From: Acanthaster planci
Lineage: Eukaryota > Echinodermata > Asteroidea > Valvatida > Acanthasteridae
Assembly: GCF_001949145.1 (NCBI RefSeq)
Contig: NW_019091418.1
Coordinates: 316,282-380,281, forward strand
DNA: 64,000 bases
Direction of reading: 5' to 3'
Shown one piece after another: positions 11,801 through 22,900 of this stretch. The notes beneath the pieces were generated by a model that saw only the letters and a list, made by a program, of their open reading frames with translations, searched no databases and had not been told where the DNA came from. The number at the start of each line of letters is the position of its first letter. Within the stretch, counting starts at the first letter, position 1. A program made the position numbers and the translations under genes.

Positions 11801-14800
11801 TCTGTGAGAGCTAGTGTTACTTATTAAGGGGAATAGATGTCATACTGGGTGAGCCCTGAATGTAACATTGTACCGGTAAATAATTTGGCTACAGCAAAAA
11901 TAAGGCGTAAATGACTTCACGCCCCTTGCCATCGGCTCCCGTGTGTTATTTTCACCTGTAGCCAAGTAATGCAATCACAGCCCAAGTACTGGATGGTGTG
12001 GAGAGTTTCCACCCGATATGGATTGACATTTGTCCTGGAATCGGACAGTTTCGACACTCCTGTCCAACTTTGTCCATGTACATGTACCGGGGTACCTGTT
12101 AAATGTACATGTATGTTTATGTGTAGGTAATGTAGCCATTGCTGTTATAAAATCATTTACATGTATCACATTCTAGAGAAAGAACAGCGTGGGAAGTCCT
12201 ACCTGAGTCAAAGAATTGAAGAATTTTCTGGACTGTTTCTAAAGTGTCCCTAGTTTCATAGTGAGTCTAATATAGGCCAAGACAAGTGCTGTTTAATGAA
12301 CTTTTTTGTTTGTCATCTGACACAGGTTTTTCGGTGGAGCAACCGCAGGCGGTTCCGGTGGCGACCACACCCACCACCTTCAGCGACGGCATGTACCAGA
12401 TTTCCGAGTCGCTGCAGACGCTCAACGAGTTCAACGCCGAGGAGATCTTGAGCATCAAGCAGGAGGACCCCGGCAGCAGCTCGGACTACTACAGTCTTGA
12501 GCCCTCCCCCAGCTCCGCCCACTACCTGGAGGCTGCCACGCCCGAGTTCTACAGCAACCCCATGATGTTCGACCCCAACACCTCGTACTTCCAGAACAAC
12601 AACTACAGTAAAAGTAGGTGTCTTTCTTGTCCAGTGTTCTCTGTGTGCCAGTGTGTGTAAATTCTAGACTTAGTTGCGAGGACATTAATGTGTCCCTACA
12701 CAGCATGTTGTGTAGTCCCCACCACCGAAGAGCAAACTTTTATGGGCATACAGTTCTGGATCTTTCCACTGTTGGACAGTAGGGTACAACAGGACAGCAT
12801 TGTCAGTGGTTGGGTCCAAACTCCATGCTTTAAGATCTCTCATAAAATTAGTGAGGGTTCTTCCCTAAAAACAATGGGAGGACAGTAGAAGGTCCACTAT
12901 TTGGAGGCGTCTGCACATAGTTGTACCGAAAGGGTTACTTGCGAGGACACTCCATGTCCTCAGAAGGTTTTTGTTTCTGAACAAACTGTATTAGACTTAC
13001 CTACATGTATCTAGAGAAACCAGTATAAGAGGTGGTTAGCATAAATGTACCATAGTTAATGCAGACTGTGTGGGTGTGTGGGTGGAGAGATGCAGTTCCA
13101 TACCTACTAGTATTTTCTCAATACGGGCGATTCACAACAGTGCGCCTGCAAGACTTTGCAACACGTTGGCCTTCCACAATGCGTGAAATCTGTCGACCCT
13201 TTCCAGATGCGCATCGGGTCGACAGATTTTGCGCACTATGATTGGTCAGTGCGTTGCAAACTCTTGGAGATGCACTAGCGGTATTGTGAAAGGCTTGTGT
13301 TGATTAGCTTTGGTTTATGTGAGCAGCTGACAGGTTGTCTCACTCGGCTTCCTTGAATTCTGTTCAACTCTGTGTGGTCTATGGTTGACATGCTGTGCTC
13401 TTCATTGTGCAGATGCGGGACACCAGTACAAATTCAGCGTGGAAAAACGATTGGTACAGTTACTTGTACATGTATTTCAAAAACGTAAATGTGTAGGTGT
13501 GAGCATATTGCTGTGACAATGGCATTGCTTACAGTGTAGAGGATAAAATAATCACATGAAGCTTTGTAACTCTCCAGTATTTTCCGAGCCGCATACGTAT
13601 CCGGTACGCGTACCATGTCTAATAATACTCCCCTATCACACTGTACTTATTGTATGTACATACATGAACCATGTACAAATGGAGAAGAAGATATCGCAAG
13701 GCTATCTACGGACATGAAAAATCAACATTCCAGTCACACCACACTTTGGATTACAGGCTAATACGTACATATGGACATGTATACATACATGTAGCACTCT
13801 GTGCTGTGCCCCCCCTCCCCAACCCCTTCCTGGAAGTTTTCAATTAACGTTGGAAGGGACCCTGCCCAACATCAAACACAGTGGGGAAGTTTTTCTTGCG
13901 CTGTGAAAAGAGAGAGTGAGGCGAAACAGAAGTTGAGTCATCTGACTTAGGTTATCCCAAAACAAGCTTTCTTAGTCACCCTACATGTACGTTTCCCCAA
14001 TAAAAACTGTTCGGTTGAATTTATGAACACATTAAAATGATATTTAATTCCAACAGGACATGTATGCATTCCGTTTGCTTCCGTTGCTAAACTTCACAAA
14101 TTAAAAAATAAAAAGAGATGTCTTTTTTTCCCAATAGCATGTGCATAAATGTACTGTATGCTTTCTATGCAGTACAGTCTTTAGTGAATACACCTACAGG
14201 GAAAACAAGTAAAGTTGTTTTGATGGGAGTTAGTTAAGGGTGGGATGTTTACATTTTTAAAAGTAAAAGGGTTTCAACGAAAAATGTTCCAAATCTGTTT
14301 ACAAATTTTCCCAAACGTTTAGAGGTTTGACGTTTTGATTAACGCACAGTCTGGTGTTCCATTTTATCGTAAACGATGCCTGTAACATACTGGGTCTTTT
14401 TCCCTTTTGGCATCCATTGTACATGTATGTACTTTTTGAGAAAAACGAATGGATCCGAAACAATAAACAATAACACTGCTTGTTTTAAATGCCCCAACAT
14501 CAATCTACATTTTTCCATTAGTTGGACCATGTGCATTGCTGAACTATACAGTTACCGGTTCATGCACTGATATGCCTATATGAAAACATGGAGCTGGGCG
14601 TCGGAGTCCTCTGTAAAGTGTCGGCTAAACATTTCAACAGTATGGGAAAGTGTTTGTAGATGTTGTTAAAATCAAATGTAAATTCCTGATTTACCACCCT
14701 TGCGAGTTAATGATACAATCAGTATGTATGTGCTTGCTGTGGGTAGTACTAGTCTCAGAAGCTGTTGGCGTAAACTGTTCTTCTCTGGTTGAAATTCCAT

Positions 14801-17800
14801 TGTTTTCCCTCAGATCCTTCCCACTTTCCCTCAAGGGGGGGGGGACATATTGTCTTGTGCAAGGGTGCTTCACTTATCCATTTTGAACAATGTGACATAC
14901 AGTATTTGAAACTTAAAACCTTCCCGATTTGTGCAAGTCTATTTACCATGATATGCTACATGTACATGTATTTCAAGCATATTACAGGTACACGCGTACA
15001 TGTAGATATCAAAACTAGCACAAGCAGAGTCGTACAACATTAGAACCTTGTGAGAACCAGAGATGGTGATGTTTTATTTCTTCATTACGTGCATTTTTAG
15101 TTTTGAATAGTGATACTGGCATGCATCAGTGAACACAGTTCAGGCGACCAGCATTTGAGTCCGAGTTTGCTACTTTCCATTTTCACAATCAATCAAAAGT
15201 AATTCTCTCATTCATTTTTGCGAAACAAGAGTAAGGTATAATTTACAAGGGTAAATCCAGAAAGAATTACTTGTTGGCAAGATCTAATATTTGTTTGCAA
15301 TTTCATCATTGTCGGAATTCACCTTAAAGTAATAATTAGCAGCAAAGGAAAAGCCAGAAGTTGAAAAAGAAAGTATGAAAATGCATGTATTTTACTATAT
15401 ACAGATGAAAACCAGCACATGCATGTCATGCGCATCTAGAAATCATGTGCTGTCAAAGAACAGATAAGAAAGCATTCAAGAAAGAAAAGCACAGCTTTCC
15501 ATTTGTAAAAAAAAGAACAGGATTGTTGCAACTTTCATCATTGTGACAAGACTTTGGACAGTGTACCTTGGTACGGTGTATGTATGAAAAGTTGTGCATG
15601 TACATACTCTACCTGTGGGCGTGGTTTTAGAGAATTAACCCTTGCATCAAGTTACATGGAAATTACTACTGGGATTTTCAGGTTTCCTTTTGTTCAACCG
15701 AATTATCATGAACGTTTTCTTAACTTACACTACTCAAAAAAGTTAAGGACCACGTTTTTCTTAACTTCCAATTTTTTTTCCATGAACGGGTGGGGTCTAG
15801 TCCTATCATTTTTTGTTTGTCTAGATGGTGTTCTCATTGAAATAAAAAATTGAAAAAATGTTTCATAACATCAAATGCACATTTTCAGCAGTAAAATATC
15901 TCATAAAAAGTGTGTATACACAAAACAAAAAGTGATCCTTAACTTCTTTGAATAGTGTATCTGAGATGTACAGGTCTACACAGCCCTTGTGAAATGTGAG
16001 TGTTGCTCGAGACTGAAACAAGTTTGGGTATTGTAAAAATTTGAAGAACTAGTTCACAGTAGCTGTAGAGTGGTCAATCGATGTGACTGTTGTGCTGCTG
16101 ACTTGTGTCAGACTGGAATTCACAAAGTCAAGACGTGACTGTTTCACAGGAAGGTGCCATGGTTTTCTTTAGAAAAGTTTTCTGGTTTTGTATGAAAAGG
16201 TGTTGTACATGTACATATATAGTATTGTGCCCTCTTCTTGCCAGTGTTCAGGGTTCAACATGAAGGAAAACTTTCCAGTATTTTAGTTTATCGTCAAAGT
16301 AACAAGGAGATACATGTAGGTTTGTGCCTCCTTTTGGGGGGAATTTCAAAGACATTGGCATTGGAGAGGGGACTTTAGAATCTTCTAGTTGATATCCCAC
16401 CTTATTCAGAAAGGCTATACACACCCTTTTAATGTCAAGATGTTCGTTTACACATACACATGTACTGGTACGTGTATGTATGGCTTGATGCATAAAAGTT
16501 AAGTCAACATGGCACACAGCGCAGCAGTTTTTTCAACAGTTTGCAAAGTCAGATGTCAGAACACTGCTCCTTTTTTCCTGAAAGAGGAAATGACATCAGC
16601 CCCTGACGCTAACCGCATTCTTCCTTTCTGCTGTGGAACGACTTAGTGGAGCAGGACATCCCAGGCTAGGGCTCCCTTCCTGTGCAGATGTTTAATGGGG
16701 GGGGGTTTAAAGGGCCATTGTGAGCTCTTCAACTTATTAAAGCGTTGGACTGTAGGCTTTCGCCTCCCCTAATCTTACAAAAGACAATGTACATGTTCTC
16801 AAGAGTGATTACTAATCTTTTGTGTGCATGATTGTTCACTTGGGCTTCTTCCGTTTCTCATAAGGAGGAAAAGGAACATCACGTTTTGTCTCCTCATCTG
16901 AGGATGTTTACTCGTACTTAAAGGATTGCAATGAGAGCAAGGTCTTCGTATGTTGAAATAAAAACCATTATTGACAAGTAAAAAGTGAATTTCAGGGCTG
17001 TTTTGTGTAAACATTCTTCATCTTTTGAGAACATTTACTGTCTTCAAGACTGTAAGGTTAATTTGTAAAAAAAAAATAACGGGTTATTCCAGAAATTAGG
17101 TGTCCATTTTTTTTCATGTCCCTGTCACATCTGACAGATGATATTGTAAGGTCAGAACACATTTTCTAATTTCCAGGAGTGATGAAGTAATGCAAATTAC
17201 ATGTACCTGCCACACAAATACCAGTAGTAATGGTTTGAAATCAATTCCGGTGATATTTTCATGTCAAATCACAAAGGTCAGATGGAACAGACACACAAAT
17301 ATCACTCTTTTGTTCCCCTTATTTCTGGAATTACCTTAATAAACACAACACAGGTACTGGTACGGATTTTTGGCAAGAGGTATACATGTATATACATATA
17401 CATGTGCTTGTGACGCAAAAAAATTGGTGAAAGTTACTGAAGTTGTTAAAAGTATACAGATTGTAAAAGTTATAAAGAGATTGTTTCGATCCTGACTGGG
17501 TTTTTTTCAACAGAAAGACTCAAAGATTCCACTGGAGTTAAAGCACATGTGCATGTGTTCTGCCTGTCAATCGTGAAGTGTCAAGAATTGTGTAGTTTGA
17601 GACTCAGTGAAGTGATTTTGCTTGTCAGTTCTGTTGAGAGAGTCCCTTAATGTCTTCTTGTTTGCCCAGTAGATCAGTTTGGTGGCTTTGACACCTTTGA
17701 GAACCCCAGCAATGGCTACCAGCAGGTTCCCATCTGCAAGTCGCTGTCGGACAGCTGCACGAGTTCTGACCTCAATGGGCTGGTCCACACAAATGTCACG

Positions 17801-19964
17801 CGGTCCACCTCACCCTTGGAAGGCTCGTCGAACCCCGTCATTCCCGCTGCCGTGCTTGCCGGTTATTCAGGTACAGCTCCTTCGATATTCAGCGGTAATT
17901 CTCTTGAGAATTTCTTCATTCTGTAGAAATGATGGAAGATTTATTTAGAAAGGGAATACCGTACATGTAATATTGGTGGTCTTGGAATCTTAGAAGTAGT
18001 TTTAAAAGTCTGCGAAAGTTGCATGTTGATGTGTTATGAATCCGGTAAGCATGTGATTGGGAAAGTCCTAGAATTTGATCATGACTTTTTGGAAAGAATT
18101 AGATATTTGGAAATGCTCTTCCAACGTTTTGAAATTATATGTATTCAGGAAACTTTTTGAAATGCTGATTTATGGAATACTGCAAAGTATCGGAAATATT
18201 GGCATTTGAAGCATTTTGATGGGGGGGAGAACAAGCTCTGTGGTTGTAAAGATTCTTGTAATTTGAACAGGAAACAATGTCAATAAATTGGAAACACTGT
18301 CTGGTATTGCAAGAAAGTGAACCTCAACCAGTGATTGATACCCACACCAGTGAACTTTGTAATCAATTTAGTAGAAAAAGTCTCTTTTTTCTTGTAGCCC
18401 AAAGAAAAATTGAGGTTGTCAGCAGATGTTTAGAAATGGTGCATGTATGCTGAATGCACTTGGACCTTGTGCCTGTACTGGTACATGTGTGCAGCATGTT
18501 TAGTTTGATTACAGTCACCAAGGTTTCTACATAATTAGTGGGGCGCACTTGTTGATGTGTTTTTATGCATGTTCATTGTACACGTGGCACCTGTGCACTT
18601 AATTAAAAGAAGGCATCCTGCCATGTGCGCCAATCAGCCCACAGTCGGAAAGTCGTAAAGGCCCTGTGTCTCTCCTTTGGAAGATAATTCAAAACTTGTG
18701 TGGGGAGGGTTTATTAGTTTTCCTCCTTTGATCTGCATGAAAAGTGCGCCGGCATTGTTAATCTGAGTCCAAAGCAGACTTTGTTATTATTCATTCATGA
18801 ACGTATAATCACCATCTCTTGTTTGTCAGAGAGGGGATAAAAAAAAAGAAAGTAGGAGGCGTTTTGTTTTGAAATTTGTCGGGATCGGCCTGGGGGCAAA
18901 GTGGCTGGTACAGTGCGCCCGCCTGGGCTTGGCATTGTATCCTTGACACAGTGCCAAAGAGCAGATTGAAAGCAGTGTATTGTTTTGTATTAGCGGTCCT
19001 GCGGTTTTACCGTAACAACGGGAGCTGTTGGGTGGGTTTGTTTAGGCCCAGTGTTTTGTGTAATTAGGGAAACTGGGAGGGCGCCTCATTATAAAGTGAA
19101 GGGTGGAGCAGAGAAATTGGCGTGGGAAATTGTCTGTTTGTTTGGTTTTTTTGGGTGTAAGAAGGTTTCAGTGCATGGTCAAATGGTCGTTGCCTGGCTT
19201 GCATTTTGTATCATAGTAACTACTGAAACCCTATGAAAACTTGTTTACAGGATTATTTGAATTGAATGCCAATTTTAAACTGCATCTCACCCCTTGGCTT
19301 TGACTTGTGTTATTGAAAGAAACTGTTCTAATTTTAGAAATGCTGTATGAAGTATACTAAGTGGAATTCAAAGAAGTAATATTCACGTACTAAACGGATA
19401 ACACCTTAAAAGATCAAATTTAAAGTGAAATGTAAGTTTTTGAAAGTACAGTCACTTCTTCAGATGTAAAGACGAGGGACAAACTAAGAGTTGACATACA
19501 AAATAAGAGAAATTGTTCTGGATAAGTGTTTCACAGTTGCTGGAATTTTTATGGGACTGCTGATGATAATGACTCTCGCATTAAAATGGGTATGTGTTTT
19601 TCTTTTGGTTTATTTATTTTTCTTAGGGAGTGGTCCAATCCAGCTTTGGCAGTTTCTCCTGGAGCTGCTGACCGATCGGACCTGCCAGCACATCATCAGC
19701 TGGACAGGGGACGGCTGGGAGTTCAAGCTGTCGGACCCAGACGAGGTGGCCAGGCGCTGGGGCAAGCGCAAGAACAAGCCCAAGATGAACTACGAAAAGC
19801 TGAGCCGGGGCCTGCGCTACTACTACGACAAGAACATCATCCATAAGACCGCCGGCAAGCGCTACGTGTACCGCTTCGTCTGCGACCTGCAGAGCCTTCT
19901 GGGCTACACCCCCGAGGAGCTGCACGAGATGGTGGGCGTCAGCCCCGCCCGGGATGACGACTGA
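5715..19964 (+). CDS. Ets1/2: Ets1/2 transcription factor, 5'-incomplete, six exons
   Basis: ETS-family transcription factor of the ETS1/ETS2 subclass; it binds GGAA-core DNA in the nucleus and is a classic target of Ras-ERK signalling. Spliced exons: 5715-5831, 6526-6726, 6848-6982, 12326-12613, 17670-17870 and 19627-19964 (1280 nt, 425 full residues; vertebrate ETS1 has about 440). Order: a TP site just before the Pointed (SAM) domain, Pointed domain (exons 1-3), an acidic Ser/Pro-rich middle, the VIPAA..AGY linker, and the ETS domain ending in a PEELH helix. The ETS domain is nearly identical to vertebrate ETS1, including [19 protein letters not shown] and [18 protein letters not shown]. 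All borders are GT-AG and the frame is open throughout. The N-terminal exon(s) are missing. One gene matching both ETS1 and ETS2 fits an invertebrate. The subfamily call is very secure. Confidence 0.97.
5832..6525 (+). other. Ets1/2: Ets1/2 intron (694 bp)
   Basis: Phase 1 GT-AG intron inside the Pointed domain. I see no internal gene or clear repeat, only AT-rich sequence. Confidence 0.85.
6526..6726 (+). CDS. Ets1/2: Ets1/2 exon: core of Pointed (SAM) domain
   Basis: The acceptor TGATGACAG precedes 6526 and the donor GTAAGG starts at 6727. The 201-nt exon is phase 1 at both ends. It encodes the core of the Pointed domain, with [17 protein letters not shown], the EFSLEGV turn, the ELCAL helix and the C-terminal [13 protein letters not shown]. 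In ETS1/2 this fold docks ERK2 and CBP. The ERK-docking surface residues cannot be judged from sequence alone, but the helices align without gaps to ETS1. Confidence 0.97.
6848..6982 (+). CDS. Ets1/2: Ets1/2 exon: post-Pointed linker with a possible SUMO site
   Basis: The acceptor TTTTTTATCAG precedes 6848 and the donor GTAAGA begins at 6983. The exon is 135 nt, phase 1 at both ends. It encodes a Thr/Pro-rich, probably disordered linker ([16 protein letters not shown]) ending [13 protein letters not shown] (codons 6922-6933) fits the psi-K-x-E SUMO consensus. Identity rests on frame continuity and its position directly after the Pointed domain. Confidence 0.88.
6983..12325 (+). other. Ets1/2: Ets1/2 intron (5.3 kb) with a MITE-like element
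   Basis: Phase 1 GT-AG intron between the post-Pointed linker exon and the acidic-region exon. It carries TACATGTA-type repeats (8208-8222, 8660-8675), A/G-rich low-complexity DNA at 9496-9555, and the MITE-like copy at 11195-11446. No internal coding exon was recognised; the phase match across it is exact. Confidence 0.8.
11195..11446 (+). mobile_element. MITE-like inverted-repeat element, copy 1 (Ets1/2 intron)
   Basis: About 252 bp. The ends are CAATTGGCTAATTC and GAATTACCCAATTG, and the imperfect inverted repeat extends about 50 bp inward (GAAATTAGGGGTCC near the left, GGACACCTAATTTC near the right). A second copy in reverse orientation lies at 17081-17336 at roughly 80% identity by eye. 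There is no coding capacity, so it is a non-autonomous DNA element by structure; the superfamily is not assignable. Confidence 0.75.
12326..12613 (+). CDS. Ets1/2: Ets1/2 exon: acidic middle region
   Basis: The acceptor TCTGACACAG precedes 12326 and the donor GTAGGT begins at 12614. It is 288 nt, phase 1 at both ends, and clearly more GC-rich with strong third-position C/G than the flanking introns. It encodes an acidic Ser/Tyr/Pro-rich region ([28 protein letters not shown]). [10 protein letters not shown] resembles SSEELLSLK and the AIKQE segment of ETS1. IKQE (codons 12454-12465) is a SUMO-type psi-K-x-E motif. This is the likely transactivation region. Confidence 0.93.
13113..13293. repeat. 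Long foldback with a perfect 14-bp central stem
   Basis: A perfect stem AAATCTGTCGACCC (13186-13199) pairs with 13216-13229 across a 16-nt loop. Complementarity continues imperfectly outward to TTCTCAATACGG on the left and CGGTATTGTGAAA on the right, about 180 bp overall. Most likely an inverted-repeat transposable element in the Ets1/2 intron; a hairpin RNA is an alternative. Confidence 0.7.
15728..15957. mobile_element. Tc1/mariner-type MITE with TA target duplication
   Basis: A 230-bp element flanked by TA at 15726-15727 and 15958-15959. Terminal inverted repeats are CACTACTCAAAAAAGTTAAG at the left and the complement of CACTATTCAAAGAAGTTAAG at the right. TIRs of the form CACTNNTCAAAAAAATTAAG with a TA duplication are typical of Tc1/mariner elements. 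There is no transposase, so it is non-autonomous. It sits in an Ets1/2 intron. Confidence 0.85.
17081..17336 (-). mobile_element. MITE-like inverted-repeat element, copy 2 (reverse orientation)
   Basis: This is the reverse complement of the element at 11195-11446, about 256 bp. GGTGTCCATTTTTTTTCATG and CCCTGTCACATCTGACAGAT match the complement of the right end of copy 1. The terminal inverted repeats GGTTATTCCAGAAATTAGG and TTATTTCTGGAATTACC are well kept. Confidence 0.75.
17670..17870 (+). CDS. Ets1/2: Ets1/2 exon: Ser-rich region and autoinhibitory linker
   Basis: The acceptor TTTGCCCAG precedes 17670 and the donor GTACAG begins at 17871. It is 201 nt, phase 1 at both ends. It encodes GGFDTFEN, a Ser-rich stretch, and [14 protein letters not shown], which matches PVIPAAALAGYTG of ETS1 immediately before the ETS domain. 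In ETS1 this stretch carries the autoinhibitory helices and the Ser-rich region regulated by CaMKII, and the exon is skipped in the p42 isoform. The same skipping here is possible because the exon is a multiple of three, but unproven. Confidence 0.95.
17871..19626 (+). other. Ets1/2: Ets1/2 last intron (1.8 kb)
   Basis: Phase 1 GT-AG intron directly before the ETS-domain exon. I see no internal exon or clear element. Confidence 0.8.
19627..19964 (+). CDS. Ets1/2: Ets1/2 terminal exon: complete ETS DNA-binding domain
   Basis: The acceptor TTATTTTTCTTAG precedes 19627; the stop TGA is at 19962-19964. The exon encodes the whole winged helix-turn-helix ETS domain: [17 protein letters not shown], the [12 protein letters not shown] wing strands, [20 protein letters not shown], and recognition helix [11 protein letters not shown] with the two arginines flanking the GLR segment that contact GGA. 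It ends [15 protein letters not shown] and a short acidic tail, like the C-terminal inhibitory helix of ETS1. The exon is much more GC-rich than its surroundings. Confidence 0.98.
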
Positions 19965-22900
19965 TTGAAGCCGTGGTAGCAGACTGACCTCTCTCCACAC
20001 CCTCCAAAGCCACGCCGTAATTTTCAATCCGTCGGCGTGATGCCAACTGAAAAGCGACTCTCAGCCACCCTCAGTCGTTACTCAAATGTCCTAACGTAGG
20101 CTTGCCTCTCACTGGAGGTGACCGACAAACTCTTGACTCTTTGCGGAGAATCCTTGCTGTAACCCGCTTGTGATGGGATCTCGACTTCAGTGGGAAGTGC
20201 CACCCAGTTTTTACACCCTCAAAGGTCCTAGAAAATCTCAAATGATTATGCTTCCTTTATGTAATACACTCAATTGTTCGTTCTGGTGTTTCTCTAAAAT
20301 GCAGCATATGCTGCAGATAAGTGGCTGAGAAAAACGACTCAACTGATCAGTTATTCTGCTTTTTGATAGGAGAGTCGGGGGTTGGTCAGCAAAGTAATGG
20401 CTCCACCCTTATAAGGACTTGTATGTGTTATATATCCATTCCAAGGAAACCTTGAGTTGTTCCAATGCTCTGATTCATGGTGCTCTTTTCTGATGGTTTT
20501 ATTTGGCCAGAATTTGTCTGGCTTCAGCTTTGTGCATGTCTATAGAATGTCCTTGGCGACACTGTTGTATGGGTCAGTTGTGTGCCATGCTCGCCAAGCC
20601 GGCAACGTCATTTCAACAAACTTGAATGGCCCGAGGCCTCTGGCTGTTTTCCCAGTGTCCCCCTTTCTGTGCAGGGTAATTTCTGGAAGCCAAAAAGAAA
20701 AGTCTTGAGGCATGTCGATTGTGCCTCTGTTGATATGTTGACCTGTAGTGTACAAAAACAATGGGGTTCTGGTAAATATATATATATATACATATATACT
20801 CTACTTAAACCGTTTTTATTCCTTGTTTAGGAATGTCTGTTGCCATGCCAACTTTGTGTTTTGACTGCTCAGTATTTCTTGTAAAGGCAGTATAGTGTTT
20901 TCATGTGATGTCCAACACACAAGTGTTCAAATATTTGGCAGCCAGTCTGTTGAGTTTACTTCGCAAAGTGCACTGGTATAATTGCATTACCGAAGTTCTT
21001 TTTTTTATACAAAAGACTTTAAGTAAATTGTTCTTGGCTGATCTGTGCATTTATCTGAGTCTGGTCATTTGTTCCCAAGTAATTTTTCTTTCTAAGAAAA
21101 ATAAATGGTGCTCTTTATAATAATCACACAGGCATTCCTTTTCCAAAATGAAAAACAAAATTCCACTTTCTAGCAGAAAAAAATTTGTACTGGTATTGTA
21201 TATGCCAACAGAGATGTATACAAAGAGTGTAAGCTTTTGTGGGGAAAAAGAGTCAGTGTTGTTAATTTATTTTTAAAAATCAGTTTTATTTTATGCAGAC
21301 AATCGCTACAGGTTGTCATATTTTTATGGTCTTTCTGAGATTTTAGTAGCCTTACATTTATCTAGCAAAGCAGCTCATTTCCTGTCTTACTGGTATTCAG
21401 GCACAACTTGGGGGGGTTTACCTGTGGCTGGTTTCCATGGAAACCATGCGTGTACAGTTTTATTCTGTAAATAAATTCCTGTCTAGTTGTAGTACTTAGT
21501 CTTCAGTTAAAAACTTTAAAAAGTAAACGACCAATGTCGCAAATGGTGATGTACTTGAAAAGATTCTTTGTCCTCAAAAAAGTGTGATTACAGTACAGTC
21601 GCAGGTTTGTAAGAGCCAGAGAATGAAACATAAACAAAACTTGGCCATCCCTGAGTTCTCATCCGATGGGTTTGAATCTGTAATTAGGTTAGAGTTCATG
21701 TGTTTAACCTCTTTTGAACTGGGTTGGAGACTTACTCAGTTCCACAGGAGGCAATTCAGTTTTGCCGATATTTTTTAAAAGAGTTGTTCTGTACACTGTT
21801 CATCTATCTGAGTCTATCCCTTGCACATTTTTAAACATTTCGACCGACAGAGCTTAAATCAACGTCATCAATACTAATTCGGTCAATCATTTGACACATG
21901 TAGGCTAAAATGGTATCGTCTTATAGCTGTGTCTTGTTTAGGCTGTATTTCAACTTTTGAAAATCAATGTAAACGTTCTCAAATCTGAGTTTTGCGGGCC
22001 AAAACCAGATTGTAAAATCGCACACTTTTCAACTTCCACACCATAGGTGCGCCCTCCGACGTGCGGCATTATTTTTAAATTTCATGTTCATGTCTGTAAC
22101 TTTCACACCTCTGGTCTGTGTGGCAAGTTCAGGGGTCATTTGTAACAACCTGTAAGTTTGCGTCGAGAAAGATTTGGATGGGACCGATGTAATGTCTTCT
22201 TTTGAAATCAGATATTTTTAACACTGGTTTTCAATACATTATATATCACCAATGCTCTATTTTCTGAACGTTTTTCACACATTTTTGTACAAAACAAATC
22301 TCACAGCCAGACTGTTGAATTTTTAACGTATTTTTGCTTAAAACTGTGGGCGATTATTCTCTTTCCGAGATGTGTTGTTTTATTCTTATTATGTAAATGT
22401 GTATTATTTTCTTCGTAGTTTGAGGACACACTCTATGTACCGTTTGTTGTTAGAGCAAAATGTAAACATGTTCCGTATGCGATGTGCCGCGAATTTGTAA
22501 GTAGGAGTTGGGAGCTGATCTTGATTTGAAGCACTGTGAACACGTGACTACCGTACTGAGCATGCGCCGTATAATGATGTGCACATTGCATGATTTGGCC
22601 GCCTATTGATGTTGGCCGTTGTTGTTTGCGGATGGTACGTGTTTTGTGTTTGACTTTTAAGAGTGACATTTCAAACTTTTGATCTCGCTCTCTGCTTAAG
22701 AAAAAGTTGTTATACATTAGAGAAGTGTTTATGTTTTGATTTTCTGTTGTTGTCTTTTTAGGATAAGTTTGACAGAAACATACTCCAGTGCTGGCACTGG
22801 TGTTCGAAAAGAATTTTTTTTTCATCATGACTACTGTAGATGTGTAAATGTTTATGTAAAAAAGAAAGAAAAAGTCATTGTCACTCCTTGTATTGCCCCG

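Larger units (their letters stand above)
12614..17669 (+). other. Ets1/2: Ets1/2 intron (5.1 kb) with three inverted-repeat elements
   Basis: Phase 1 GT-AG intron. It contains a foldback at 13113-13293, a TA-flanked Tc1/mariner-like MITE at 15728-15957 and the reverse-oriented MITE-like copy at 17081-17336, plus TACATGTA simple sequence. No further exon was recognised. Confidence 0.8.

Noticed and set aside
19623-20027. 134-codon minus-strand frame over the ETS-domain exon
   Set aside because: A shadow of the GC-rich Ets1/2 terminal exon on the other strand.
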